This document shows positions 35,141 through 46,795 of a stretch of DNA of 64,000 nucleotides, piece by piece. The position numbers and the translations under genes are program-made. Location of the stretch: the NCBI GenBank assembly GCA_029207755.1, contig JARCOQ010000025.1:3216820-3280819 (forward strand), read 5' to 3'. The notes beneath the pieces are model-generated. The model saw only the letters and a program-made list of their open reading frames with translations. It was not told where the DNA came from and ran no database searches. Within the stretch, counting starts at the first letter, position 1. Each line of letters opens with the position of its first letter. The stretch is from Chamaea fasciata. Taxonomy: Eukaryota > Chordata > Aves > Passeriformes > Sylviidae.

Positions 35141-35445
35141 ACCGGGACATCCCAGTGGGATCGGCACAGCCAAGGGGATTTTGGGGGAATATCCCGTCCA
35201 GATGTGCAGGGCTGCCCTGCCCCTCCAAAGGAAAAGATGAACCGGGGAGGGCGGAGGGAAGGGAGGAAGGTGCCAGCAGGGCTCCTGGCCTCGCAGGGCT
35301 CGGGCTGAGCCACGGCTGCTGTCAGAGGACGCTGATGTCCCAAACTGGCACTGCTGGTGCCCTCGGGGCCGAGCTGCAGGGGCACAAGGATCTGGCAGCA
35401 GAACCTCGGTGAAATGTGGTGCCGAGAGGATGTTTCCACCCCCCC

Positions 35446-35489
35446 TTCCCTCCTCCTCCTCCTCCTCCTCCTCCTCCTCCTCCTCCTCG
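35446..35489 (+). repeat. (TCC)n trinucleotide array
   Basis: About 13 uninterrupted TCC units, giving poly-Ser, poly-Leu or poly-Glu frames with no gene support. Confidence 0.95.
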
Positions 35490-36269
35490 CAGGGCCCAGG
35501 GCAGCATTCCCAGCCAGGAATCCCTGGGCTGAGCTGGAGGGAGCCCACGGAGAAGAGCAGAGGTTGCAGAGGAGAGCCCGAGTGCTCCTGCTGCGAGCTC
35601 GCAGCCCCTTTTTCAGCCTCGGCTCGGGATGTTTTGGGCTCCCCGCAGCCGGGGGCAGCCCCGGGCCCGGCCCCGCAGCCCCCCGGCCCCGCGGCTCCGG
35701 CGGAGGTAGATGGCAGCAGAGCCTGCTCCTTGCGGCAGCCGGGATGCGACAGCCCCGGCCCTGTCCCTGCTCTGTCACCATCCAGCGCTCCCGGCCACCC
35801 CCGAGCAGGGATTTATTCACACAGCCGGCCTCACCCGCGACTCCTTCTCCCCGGGTTTCTCTGCTGAAGCGCAGCCCGGAGCTGGATTTGGGATGGCTGG
35901 GATGTGTCAGGGGTAGCTGTAACTCCTCTGTGTGTTTGGCTCTGTCCTGCGTCCCTGGACACCCCCACGGCGGCTCACCCTGAGCTCAGCTTTGTTAGTT
36001 TAGTTTGGTTTTCTCTGCCGGTCCTTTGGGGGAACACACGGAATTTTGCCACAACCTGTCCTGCTCCCTCCCTCACAATTCCAAACCCGATCTCAGCCCT
36101 TCCCAGTGTTTTTCAGGTACCTGATGAGGCTCAGCACGTGATTAACAAATTAAGAGATGCTTTAGGGAGCACTTTTCCCCAAAATCCCTGCCAGGAACGC
36201 CCCATGGGATCCCTGCTCCCTCGGGGATGATGAGCTCAGTCCCTACCCCAGAGGGTTCAGCTCAGCTAC

Positions 36270-36420
36270 CCCTGATGAACCGATAATTAATAATTCACTG
36301 CTGGCTTTATGAAGTATTCATTGCCCTCGAGCTTCCCGGGGTAATTAAGCATCCCGTGAGCCCCTGTAACCCCGCCCTGGCCACAATCCACACTTCATTC
36401 ATCCTCCTCACTCCAGTCCC
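36270..36420. promoter_or_regulatory. AT-rich island, candidate conserved element
   Basis: GATAATTAATAATTCAC, TTTATGAAGTATTCATTG and GGTAATTAAGCATCC lie in an otherwise GC-rich segment. This is inferred only from homeodomain-type TAAT density. Confidence 0.25.
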
Positions 36421-39064
36421 ATGAATTCCAGTGGGACAAACGCCCGAAGAAAACTTTCCCCTCCCGGCGACTTTTCCCTGCCTCCAGGAGATTCATCCAT
36501 TACATCCTCTGGATGCATTTCCAGGGTGGGATTGGCACGGCCGCGTTCCCCAGGACAACGAGGGAAAAGAGAAACAACTTCCCCAGAGCTCTGGGCAGCC
36601 CCGGCCTGACATCCTGGGGCACTCTCACCCCCAAAGCAGAGCCACTCAGTGGGCAGAGACCTGAGCCTTTCTCCTTTCCTTACACAAATAATTCCGGGTT
36701 TTACCCCTTCTCCCCTACTGTGCCCCTCTGCATCTTCCCAGCTCATCCACGCCCAGCCCCGGCAGCCAGGCCGGCATCGCCCTCCCACCCCACACCCCTC
36801 GGCACAGGCAGAGCTGAGCCGGGTGTTGAGCCCTGCCCCACCTGGGGCAGCCCCACAGGGGCACCAAGTCCCCGGTGCAGCCCCGGGGGCGGTCCCAGCT
36901 CGAGGTGACACAGCCGGGGACAAGCCCGGGCGGGAGCGGGACCCGGAGCTTTGATGGAGGTGTGAAAATTCCCTGCGGGCTCCGGAGCTGAGTCAGCCCT
37001 TCTGCCTTCAATAATTCACGGCAATAAGCGGGGAGTGGAGCAGGGGCCGCGGTGAATCCGGCCGGGATGGGGAACAGCTCTGGGAACACCCAAACGCAGC
37101 TCTGGGGGCTCCTGCACGGCTCCTGCGAGCCCCAGGGGAGCAACTCGGTGGCCCCACAGTCCCCACACACCTCCCCCAGCCCCGGTTGTCCCCTCCCTGC
37201 TCTCAGCCCCTTGCCACCCCCATTTCCCCCTGGGGCGCCTTTCCCTGGCTGCTGCTCTTCCTCCCTGGCAGCTCATCACCACCTTTTCCCTGGTTTTGGG
37301 GGGCAAGCGGGGCTGCCAGGCTGTTCATCCCTGCTGGTGAAGCTGCACGTTCCCGGGGTCAGCCCTTGACCATTCCCATCTCTCCCGGTGCCTCCTCGGT
37401 GCAGCCGTGACCCGGCTCCTTCCTCCTCACTTCTTCCTCCTCGCCTCTCCTTCCTCCTCACCTCTTTGAGTGCTTAATTAAATCCCTCCCTTGGTCCCAC
37501 CAGCTCTGCCTAGCAAAGCCTGGCCTTTGGGAATCCCATTTTCTCATGGGGCTGCCATCCCAGTGATCCCAAAGCTGGAAAGTCACCCAGGATGGGTGGG
37601 CGATGACACCTCAAACACGGGGACAAGGCACGTGCTGGTGGCTCCTGCCAAGGGGCCGAGTTCTGGCCTGACACAGGTGATGGTGGCAGCAATGGATGTC
37701 CCCGAGCTGGAAAACCGACGGGGTTTTACCCGGAGGTACCAGAGCAGCTGCAGGGATGGTGTCAGGAGAAACAGCAGCTGCAGCTCAGCCCCTTTCCACC
37801 AGCACAGGAGATGGGCTGTCCCCAAGGAGCCGCTGGGCTGTCCCCAGGGAGCCACTTCCAGCACAGCAACATCCCCCAACAGGGGCAGCACCTGGGATAC
37901 ACCCAGAGCCAGGGATGCCTGGAATTCCCTCCCCGACTCCGGGGACAAGTCCTGGCTGCTGGAATTCCGTGTTAAAGAACAAATGTAATAAATGTAATAA
38001 AACCACCGCGTGGCAAAGGAACAGCGAGGCTGCTCAGGGGGATCTGCCCAGGCAGTGCCAGGCAGGAGGGACAGGCTGCACATCCCAGTGGGAATGTGGG
38101 ATGGAATGTGGGATACAGCCAGGGTGGATCCTGCAGGACACCCATTCCCAAAGGGTCTGGGGACAGCTGGGGTTCCCAGGTGTCCCATCCCATGGCCACG
38201 TGTCCTGCTGGTGCCACAATCCTGGGATGGTCTCCAAACACTGGAATTTGCTCCAACACGGGGCACACAGTTTCCATGGGATGACACCAACGCTTGGCTC
38301 CAGAGCTGGCAGTGTCACCCCTCATCATTTCCAGGAGGTCTGGAGGGCTGTGAGGATGGATCAATACTAAAAACACTTTTATAATCTCCGCATCCCAACA
38401 GCATTGGGGCTTTAATTGGGATCTCAGGAAGGAGGAGCTCAGGTCGGGTGCACCCTTTTCCTCTCCTTTGTTAATCCTCACTCGTTGTCCCAATCCCCCA
38501 CAGGCCACAGTGATGGATGCTGGGGGTGAAACAGGGAGAGGAGTGGAGCTGGGATGGATCCCTGCTGTCCAGCCTCGAAGAGGAGGCAGGGAAGAGCATC
38601 AATAACGTGTCCTGAAACACATGGAAAGAGGAGTTGGGGCTGCAGCCAGGAGGGACCCCAGACCCAGGGATTGAGCCCCTTCCTCTGCCCTCGCTGGGGG
38701 CTGTGGTGAGGAGGGGCTGGCACATGGATTTAGCACCTCTTATACTCCCGAGGGTTTATTTGGATCCATACCCAAGTGCCAGAGAGGAGAGAGACCCTTG
38801 GGGCCGAGCTGGGACAAAACTCCTGAGCTTTACTGAGTCCTGCTTGTTTAAAGGGGGGAAAAAATGAGTTTTTTTCCTGGATTCCATCCCAAGAACCTGC
38901 AGAAAAGTGAAAGAGGGGTCTCAGTCTGAATTCTGGAGAGTCCTGGGGCTCCTGAAGCCGGGAGGTCCCGAGCAGGGGCAGTGGGGGCTGCATAGATCCA
39001 TGACACAGACACAGGGAGGGACCAAGTCACAGCCACTGGCACATGGCCAGAGCAGAACTGCGAT

Positions 39065-39140
39065 GCTCTTTTTTTTTAAATTATTTTTAAGGGCAGCAGC
39101 CACCGCCTCCTTCTCCTCTTTTTTTTTTTTTTTTTTTTCC
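39065..39140. repeat. Poly(T)-rich simple sequence
   Basis: Two T-rich runs, the longer about 20 T near 39,119-39,138, sit among CTCCTC-type sequence. Confidence 0.9.
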
Positions 39141-39279
39141 TGTTTTTCCTCCTTTTCCCGGTTCTCCTCCTCCTCCCTCTCCGGGCTGCAGCGCCGGGGC
39201 TGCTGCCTCCTGCCTGCGGTGCAGATGGCCCAGCATATGGGCAGCCTCCCCTCGTGCTCGCACCTTGTAAGCAGATTCT

Positions 39280-39365
39280 GTCAGGTTTAAAGAGGAAAAG
39301 CTTAATTAAGCAGTTGTGTGTGTACAATTATGTCCTTAATTATCTCCGCATTTCACTTCTTTGTT
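39280..39365. promoter_or_regulatory. AT-rich island, candidate conserved element
   Basis: GCTTAATTAAGCAGTTGTG contains the palindrome GCTTAATTAAGC. ACAATTATGTCCTTAATTA follows. It is homeodomain-like; the function is unproven. Confidence 0.3.
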
Positions 39366-40074
39366 GTTCCCTGTTTGCGAGAAGTTTGGAAACAACCACA
39401 GGCGACCGTGCCCTCCGGCAGGAGCTTTTTCCTTCCCTGTTTTTTCCCTCTCCTCCTGCCTCATTTTAGGGGTTTTTCTGGCTGAAAGGAGCTCCCCGGC
39501 CACTGGGATTCATGGGCCCCAGCTCGGTTCCCAAACCAGAGCAGGCTGCCAGCAGCGCTGCCCACACGAAGTTCAAGTTTAGCTGCTCCAAAGCTGCTCC
39601 AGCCCGGTTTTATCATCTCCCACATTCGTGCTCCAGCAGCCCCAATGCCCCAGCCCTGCCGCAACACCCTCGGGAATAAACAGAGGCCGTGAGACCATCA
39701 CCAGGGTGATGCTTAATTGCTCCTATGCCCCAGGAATGCCAGCCAAGGGGTCTCCTGCTTAATTAATTCCTCTAATTGCTCCATTTCCCAGCTTGGGGAG
39801 CAAGCCTGACACATCTCCAGGGACATCCCGGGGTGTCCTGGTCCCCTCCTCACGCTCAGCTGGGGTCTGGAGCCACCGCAGAGATCAGGGACAAGAGGTG
39901 GCACAAACAACCGGCTAATTTGTGGTGGTGCTTTTATTTTATGCTCCGAGCACTAAACAGCCATAAACATCCCGAGCTGGGTGTTGGAGCTGGGGGTGGT
40001 TTTATTGTTTGTAAGTCCTTGAAATTTTGCCATGAAGCTTTTATTCAAAATAACCCCAAACTCTCGTTTCTCTA

Positions 40075-40240
40075 ATTGAGCGTATTTCAAAACCCACGTG
40101 CCTGCGTTTGTACCCGGGTACGTTTATATCACCGCCAGTTAATTTTTATTTACCTTCTAGTGAAACTCATCTTCCTCTTTAATTCCCAGGCCTGTATTTG
40201 CTTTCAAATCAGAATTGGACCCAACAATCAGCCGTATATT
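40075..40240. promoter_or_regulatory. AT-rich island, candidate conserved element
   Basis: The block includes CACGTG-like ACCCACGTGCC, the palindrome TACCCGGGTA, and CAGTTAATTTTTATTTACC. Coding is unlikely because stops occur in all frames. Confidence 0.25.
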
Positions 40241-40879
40241 TGAGGTGCCATTAAACCCTCAGCTCTGCTCACACAGCTTTCCAAACCCGCCGGGCTCAGA
40301 GCACAGCAGCGACCTCCCCCCTCCTTTTCCGGGCATCCCGGCGGGGAAAATGAATCTTCATCCAGCTGAGAGGTGTCAAGTGCCGGGAATGAGCCCGAGG
40401 AGAGCGGCGGGAATGATGGGGGGCTGCAGAGGGAGGGAGGAGATTGGAGGGAAGGAGGAGAGGAACAATCCGTCCCCTGGGGTCAGGGATGGAGAGGTTT
40501 GGGCTGGCTGGGAAGGGAAATTCTGTGGAGGGTTCAGCAGTGGAGGGGGCAGACAGGGGAGCTTCAGGAGCTCAACCTCACCCCTCACATTCCTGCTTGC
40601 TCCCATTCCCAGGAAAGGATTTGTGTCCCCGTCCCGACCTGGGAACAGGCCTGGGGAGTTGATCAACCCCTTCCCCAGAGGCCTGGGGAAGCAGGAGGGG
40701 CTGGGGGCTGTCTGCTGTTCCCCATTCCCAAATTTCCACAAAAGCCTGCCCGTTCGGAGGGGCAGCAGGGAGCTCCCACCTCTCCGCTGCTGTGTCCATC
40801 TGTCCATTTGTCTGTCTGCCCCTGAGCTGGCCCGGGGGCAGAGCACAACGTCTCCAAGTGGGGTGGGGCAGCTCCTCCC

Positions 40880-41077
40880 CCCAATTCCCTGCCTGCTCCC
40901 CAATTCCCTTCCCCGCTCCCCAATTTCATGTTCTGCTCCCCAGTTCCCTGCCCCACTCCCCAGTTCACTTCTCCATTCCTCAGTTCCTTGCCCTACTCCC
41001 CAGTTCCCTGTTCCGCTCCCTAATTCCATCCTCCACACCCCAATTCCCTGCCCCACTCCCCAGTTCCCTGTCCCGCA
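40880..41077 (+). repeat. 20-bp minisatellite, about ten copies
   Basis: Units follow CCCCAGTTCCCTGCCCCACT with substitutions and an exact 20-bp step over the last seven copies. Three units read through as 20 residues (PQFPVPLPNS-like) in the plus frame, which is an artefact of the period. Confidence 0.92.
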
Positions 41078-41529
41078 GGGAGGACCCGGCGTGCGGGGAG
41101 CCCCGAGCCGGGAGCCCCGGGGAGTGGAGCCGCGCTGCGGGCGCGGGGAAGCCGCGGGCAGGAGCGGCTGCAGGCGGTGATTAAACACCCGGGGCGGAGG
41201 GCTCTGATGCCGGAGAAACCTTTCAGGGACGCGGGAAGTCACCAGAGCCGGGCGGCTTTGGAGATGTCTCACCCCAGCCTGGCGCTGGTTTTGGGGTGCA
41301 GCGGGGAGAGGATTTGGCAGCCCCAGGATCAACACAGCCAAGTCCCCGCTGCTTCTGTCCAGCCCCAACATCCCCATGGAGGCAGTTTGGGATGCGCGAC
41401 GTGGCTGGAACACAGGGCAGGGAAATGTCCCAAACCCACATCCCCGAGGACGCCGAGGAGGCCGATTCAGGGAGCCCGGGGCTTTCCTGGCCCCGCTGTC
41501 TCTCGGTTATTCCCACTTCCCGCGCTGTC

Positions 41530-41583
41530 CGGCAGGAATTACACCCTGCAGGAGTTACACCCGGCAGGAATTACACCCGGCAG
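41530..41583. repeat. 17-bp tandem repeat, three copies
   Basis: GCAGGAATTACACCCGG-type units occur three times in tandem. Confidence 0.85.
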
Positions 41584-41629
41584 CGCCGGCAGCCCAAAGC
41601 AAACACAATATTTTAAAGTCCTTCCCAGC

Positions 41630-41830
41630 CTAACCATCCCCAGCGCTATTAATAACACTTGTAAGGAGTTGTTCTTGAATAGATATGATTTTTATCTTGA
41701 CAGCGTCTCCCTAAATCATTTTTATCCCCGCGAAGTTTGCGAGGAGCAGATTTTTCTGAGGGCCATTTATCTCGGCAAATATCCCCACCCCCTGTTTATT
41801 GCTCACTCCCTCTTTAGTTATGGATGGGGC
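41630..41830. promoter_or_regulatory. AT-rich island, candidate conserved element
   Basis: CTATTAATAACACTTG, GATATGATTTTTATCTTGAC, AAATCATTTTTATCCC and GCCATTTATCTCGGC form a sharp AT-rich block between GC-rich flanks. Confidence 0.3.
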
Positions 41831-42126
41831 TGTTCCCCACCCTCAGCTCCCAAATCCCTCCGTCCCCCCCCCGCGTGTGTTTTACTGGTGCCAGCAAAAT
41901 GAAATCAAGTCCTCCAATCTCTGTTGGGAGGTGGGAAGGGGGTGTGAACTCGCTGCCGAACATCCTCTTGCCTTCCCTCCCCCCCACCCCGCGTCTCCAG
42001 CGACAATTCCATCGGGAAAAAGGCACAGAACTGCCCTGAATTACCAGCTTTTCTCGGCAGAAAAGCGGCCGCTGCCCCCTCGTTGTGGCAGATGGACAAA
42101 GGCACAGGAAGAGCTCCAGGCAGGGA

Positions 42127-42152
42127 AGGCGGGGGGGGAGGGGGGGGGGGGA
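42127..42152 (+). repeat. Poly(G) tract
   Basis: Two G runs of 8 and 12 or more are split by one A. The tract could form a G-quadruplex and is error-prone in assemblies. Confidence 0.9.
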
Positions 42153-42311
42153 CATTCCGGCTGTCACATCCATCACTTGCTTGGGAATAAAGACTTTTTT
42201 AAAGAGGAGAACTGCGGGGAAAGGAGCAGATTCCCTGATACAGCTTGGGAAACACCGATTCTGCTGGCAGATGGCCCGGGCTGCTCCTCCTGGGGGGGTG
42301 AGCCCATCCTG

Positions 42312-42592
42312 GGGATGCTGAACTCACCCCAGAGGTGCTGAACTCACTCTGGGAACGCTGAACTGATCCCAAAGGTGCTGAGCTTACCCCAAAGGTGCTG
42401 AACTTTTCCAAAATGTGCTGAACTCATCCCAAAGATGCTGAACTCACTCTGGGATTGCTGAACCGACCCCAAAGGTGCTGAACTCATCCCGAGGGTGCTG
42501 AACTTACCCAAAATGTGCTGAGCTCACCCCAAAGGTGCCAAACTCACCCCAAAGGAGCTGAGCTCACCCTGAAAATGCCGAGCTTACCCGGC
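42312..42592 (+). repeat. 20-bp minisatellite, about fourteen copies
   Basis: Units follow GGTGCTGAACTCACCCCAAA with substitutions, in continuous 20-bp steps. No gene reading is supported. Confidence 0.95.
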
Positions 42593-43752
42593 GCTCTGGC
42601 TGGCACAGGGCCCCCTAAGGTGCATGCAGGTGCTGTTGGAGCAGGGGCTGGGCTGCAGGAGGTGCAGGGACAGCACCAGGACCCTCCTGGATTGAAATGC
42701 CCGAGGGCAGAGCATCCCCTGGCCTGCAGGGTCCCACCCAGCCCCTTCCCCTGAGCAGAAGGTGGAGCAGCCCTGAGGGAGAGCAGCACAAAACTGACTC
42801 GGAGAGAGAGAGGAGGAGGGAGGAAGGAGCAGCTCGAGCCAGGAGTAATAAAATATTGCAGAACTCGATTAAGAAATGACAGGCAGGGCCGGCAGAGCGG
42901 GCTGGGCACACGGTCCCACTGCAGCTGGGCCCGGAGCACGCTGCTCCTGTGGGACTGGGGGGGTTTTATGGCATGTGGCACTTTGCCATCCCGCTGTGCA
43001 AATCAACCTGTGCGCGACTGGAGCCAAGCAATCCCGCTCCTGCTGTTCCCAAAGGCTTCCCGAGCCCTTGTAAAGGAACACCTGTTACCCGGCCGCGGTT
43101 AACGGCTCCGTGGGGAATGCTGGGGCTGCTTCCATGATTAATGAGGTTTGCAGGAGCAGGGGAGGGGAGCCAGGAGAGCTCAGGGGCCTGGAGGCAGCAG
43201 AGCTTGGTCCTCACCAGGATTTGGTGGCTGAAGTGAAGCCCTGACCCAGCCCCGTGGGGCAGAGATCACCTCACACAACTGGAGCCTTGGGGAGCTGCTC
43301 CCAGCCTGCTGCTGGGCTGGGAAAAGCTGGAAATTTCCAGGTGTGAGGAAGCCCGGCCTCCAGCCAGCCCGATGGGGCAGCACTGACCTTTGCAGCTCAG
43401 CTGGAGCCACAGGATGCGACTCGTTCCCTTTTCCTCCTTAACACGGGTTTTTGGTGGAGGCCAGGAGAGCCCCGAGCATCCTCACGGCCAGGCTGGGCTG
43501 ACCTGGCATTGCTGGGGCTGGAGACCTCGGGGCGATGCAGCCGCGGGGTTCAGGCTCCATCCCACCCCAAACCTGCCAAAAACCCTCTGCCAGGAGTGCC
43601 ACCAGGAGCCAGAGGCTTGGCTGCAAGTGCCACAAAGCCAGAGCTGCTGGACACCTCCCCTGGCTGTCACCGTGCCGAGGACATCGGGGCTGGGGGAGCC
43701 CCCAAGGCTTTACAGGATGGGCCCTTGGAATCCCCCATATGGATCCCCCACC

Positions 43753-44058
43753 TGACGCTGTTTTACACCACAACGATGCAGACTCTGAGCTTCAGGAGGC
43801 TGAAAATGACTCCTTCATTTTTGGGATGTGTCTCCCTTATATACCGTTTTACACTGACCAATTGGATTGGTGGCACAAAGGCAAAACCTCTTCACTCACA
43901 CTGGTCTGACCAGAGGAACATCAAGAATTAGTCCCTCCTAGGAAAAGGAATGAATAACATAGTACAGTTTACAAAAACACTTCTCTTGTTTACAGAAAAT
44001 TCCCTGGGGAAAGAATTTCAGAAAACCAAAACAACCCAGACACGGAACCAGGGCTACA
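43753..44058 (-). mobile_element. Solo LTR, copy 1 (with copy 2 at 45795-46098)
   Basis: This 306-bp element begins TG and ends CA and is flanked by a perfect 6-bp duplication CCCACC (43747-43752 and 44059-44064). In minus orientation it has a CCAAT box (around 43,858-43,870) upstream of a TATA-like GGTATATAAGG (43835-43844), the order of an LTR promoter. No internal retroviral frames are present. A 6-bp duplication is typical of class II (ERVK-like) elements, which is inference. Confidence 0.82.
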
Positions 44059-45044
44059 CCCACCCACACTGGGGTCCCTGCAGAGCCGTGCCAGCAGCTG
44101 GCAGGAGCCTTGGGGCCACGGCCTCGTCCTTTCGGAAGGGCCACAAACCCCTCAGGAGGTGGAATTGAGGGTTCTGGAGTCACCTCCCCAGCCCGTGGGG
44201 CTGGAGGAGCAACCCCGGAGTGGGTGCTCATGGAATTCGGGAATGGCTCTTGCTGGAGGAAGTTTCTCCTCCCCAGGTGTGGGCAGGAGGCCCCTCCCGG
44301 CGCTTCGGTGCTGGCAGTGGGTAATTAAAGCTTTTATTCCGTGCCTGGAGGCGCGAAGGCATCAAGGGCTCCTATCAAAGCAGGAACCCAACGGGGCCGG
44401 CTCTGTGCTGAGGGGAGGGAGAGATGCCAAAGCTGCCTGGCAGAAAGTTTGGGCTTCATCCTCCTCTCGAAGCTCTTTAAATCCACCCTGTGAACAGCTA
44501 ATCCACGTTCAACCGTGTGCCTGCAGGGTTCAGCTGGGCAGGGCCAAACCCTCCTGCCCCATTCCCGGCACTGCTCCTCACCCTCAGCTCTGAGGGCTCA
44601 GGATCCCGGGTCAGGATCCAGGTGATAAAGGGAATTTCTCTCCCTGGCTCACCCCAAACACCGCCATGTGCATGGGATGTGACCCAGGGGCTCCTCCACC
44701 AGCTCTGCTGTGACATCTGGGGACACTCAGCGCCAAGGGACAGCAGCAGCCACCCACAACGGGCAGGAGGGGCCGTGCCTGGGGATGGGGGGACAAAAAA
44801 CACCCCAAAAGTGCTGGCAGAGGTGCTGTGTGTGGGACAGGACCCGCACACAGCTCAGTGCCTGGGGAGGGGACAGGTCCTGGCTCTGCCCCAGCCCCCC
44901 AGGCACTGCTGTCCCCATCCAAGGACTGGGGACCCTCCCTGTCCCCCCAGGAGCACCTGGACAGAGCTGACCCCCCCCCGGTGTTTTGGGGAGCAGAACA
45001 GAGGGAATGTGACAAGAGCTGCAAGGAGTGAATTTTCCAGCTCT

Positions 45045-45195
45045 CAGATACAGGGAAGAATCATAACGTCGTTTATCATCTTTAAAGATACGCAGAGTTG
45101 GCGAGAGAATGAATTCTTCTTCATAACCCAGTTCCCAGGATATTTTTACTGTGCATCATAAATTATAATACCTTTTTATTTTTGCTTTATGGCCT
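45045..45195. promoter_or_regulatory. AT-rich island, candidate conserved element
   Basis: GAATCATAACGTCGTTTATC, ATCTTTAAAGATACGC (palindrome ATCTTTAAAGAT) and CATCATAAATTATAATACC form a non-coding AT-rich block. Confidence 0.3.
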
Positions 45196-45565
45196 GTCCC
45201 CCGCCAATTCTGGTGATCTACATCCTCATCCCCCCCAGTGCTTTAGGAACAATCCCTGCCTGTCTCTCTCCTCCTCCCATCAGCTCCCCAATCTCTCTCC
45301 CTCCACCAGCATCTCTTTTTCCCCTTGTCCACCCACGGAGCCGGGGCTGGGGAGCTGTGGGAGTCACCAGGAGTGGACAGTGACACCTCTGAGCTGCTGC
45401 AGAGCCTCGGGCAGGTGTGGCCCTGGCCAAGCTCTGCCCCACAGCTCCTCCCCACAGCAGGGAGGACACCTGCAGCTCCTGGCAGTGCTGAACCAGCCCA
45501 GCAGCTCTCTCAGACCTCCCTGGGTGGCTCCCTGGACACCTCCTGCCCCTCACACCCAGCTCAGA

Positions 45566-45730
45566 AGAAGTCCTGGCCCCTCTGTCACGGGGGGTTCTCC
45601 ACGCTGTCAGCTTTGCAAACAGAATTTTCCTTGAAGGGAGGAGGTTTTGCAGAGAAAGGAGCTGTGGGAACTGCCCGGAGCACCTTCCAGCCGGGCCGGT
45701 CCTGCTGGGGATGGAGGACCCCATGCCATG
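45566..45730 (+). repeat. Inverted repeat, left arm (165 bp)
   Basis: This arm matches the reverse complement of 46393-46557 with only scattered mismatches and no obvious large gap. The arms are 662 bp apart. Neither arm resembles a transposase gene. Confidence 0.9.
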
Positions 45731-45794
45731 TCCCCAGCTCAGGTGTTGATGGGGACAGCTCAGCTTAGCCTGGCCCTGCCCTGGTGCAGCCCTG

Positions 45795-46098
45795 TGATGC
45801 TGTTTACACCACAACAACACAGACTCCGAACTTCAGAAGGCTGAAAATTACTCCTTCATTTTTGGAATGTGTCTCCTTTTTATACTGTTTTACACAGACC
45901 AATTGGATTGGTGACAGAAAGACAAACCTCTTCACTCACGTTGGGCACACCAGAGGAACATCAAGAAGAAGTCCCTCCTAGGAAAAGGAATGAATAACAA
46001 AGTTACAGTTACAAAAAACACTTCTCTTGTTTACAGAAAATTCCCTGGGGAAAGAGTTTCAGAAAACCAAAACACCTCAGGCACGAACCAGGGCTACA
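45795..46098 (-). mobile_element. Solo LTR, copy 2, inside the inverted-repeat spacer
   Basis: This is about nine-tenths identical by eye to 43753-44058, with TG/CA ends. The flanking hexamers GCCCTG and GCCGTG differ at one base. On minus it has CCAAT (45899-45911) and TATAAAAAG (45876-45885). Confidence 0.8.
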
Positions 46099-46392
46099 GC
46101 CGTGTCTGGGGATGGTTTGGGGCCCTGCTTGGTTTCTCCACCAGCACAGCTCAGACGTGGCCCAGGGTGGGGATTTCAGCTCCATTTACACCCGAAATTC
46201 TAAAGGGAGCTGCCCAGTGCAGGGGGCGTGACACCCAAGGGTGCAGCCCTGCCTGAGGCAGCTCCAGACATCCCAAAGCCCAGGGATGACCCTTTGGGGA
46301 GATCCCACCTGCCCAGGGCAGCCCCTCACACCACCCCCCATGGCTTTCCACCCCACGGGGAGCTCCCACTGCCCGGATCAGCATTCCGTGTC

Positions 46393-46557
46393 CATGGCGT
46401 GGGATCCTTCATCCCCAGCAGGACCGGCCCGGCTGGAAGGTGCTCAGGGCAGTTCCCACAGCTCCTTTCTCTGCAAAACCTCCTCCCTTCAAGGAAAAAT
46501 CTGTTTACAAAGCTGACAGCGTGGAGAACCCCCCGTGAGAGAGGGGCCAGGACTTCT
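46393..46557 (-). repeat. Inverted repeat, right arm (165 bp)
   Basis: Reverse-complement partner of 45566-45730. Confidence 0.9.
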
Positions 46558-46754
46558 CCCATTGCCCTCCCGTGGGGGGAACCCAGCCCTAGAGCAGGAG
46601 CCGGGGAGGAGAGGTGAGTGTTTATCCCTGGGAAATATGGAGATTTGCCGCGATGAGGCTGACTAAGAACATTACATTCGCCACGCTAAGCCGCAGCAGA
46701 GCCTCGGGGCTTTGCGCCGGGCTCAGGCTCCCGTCAGGGAGAGGCTTTTGGCAT

Positions 46755-46795
46755 GTCGGGATTTACAGGAAAACAGGGATTTACAGGAAAACAGG
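46755..46795. repeat. 18-bp tandem duplication
   Basis: GGGATTTACAGGAAAACA occurs twice in tandem. Confidence 0.9.

Noticed and set aside
34847..35820. Minus-strand frames of 233-314 codons with Ser-Leu-Pro-Phe repeats
   Set aside because: They are translations of the AAGGG array and adjacent TCC array.
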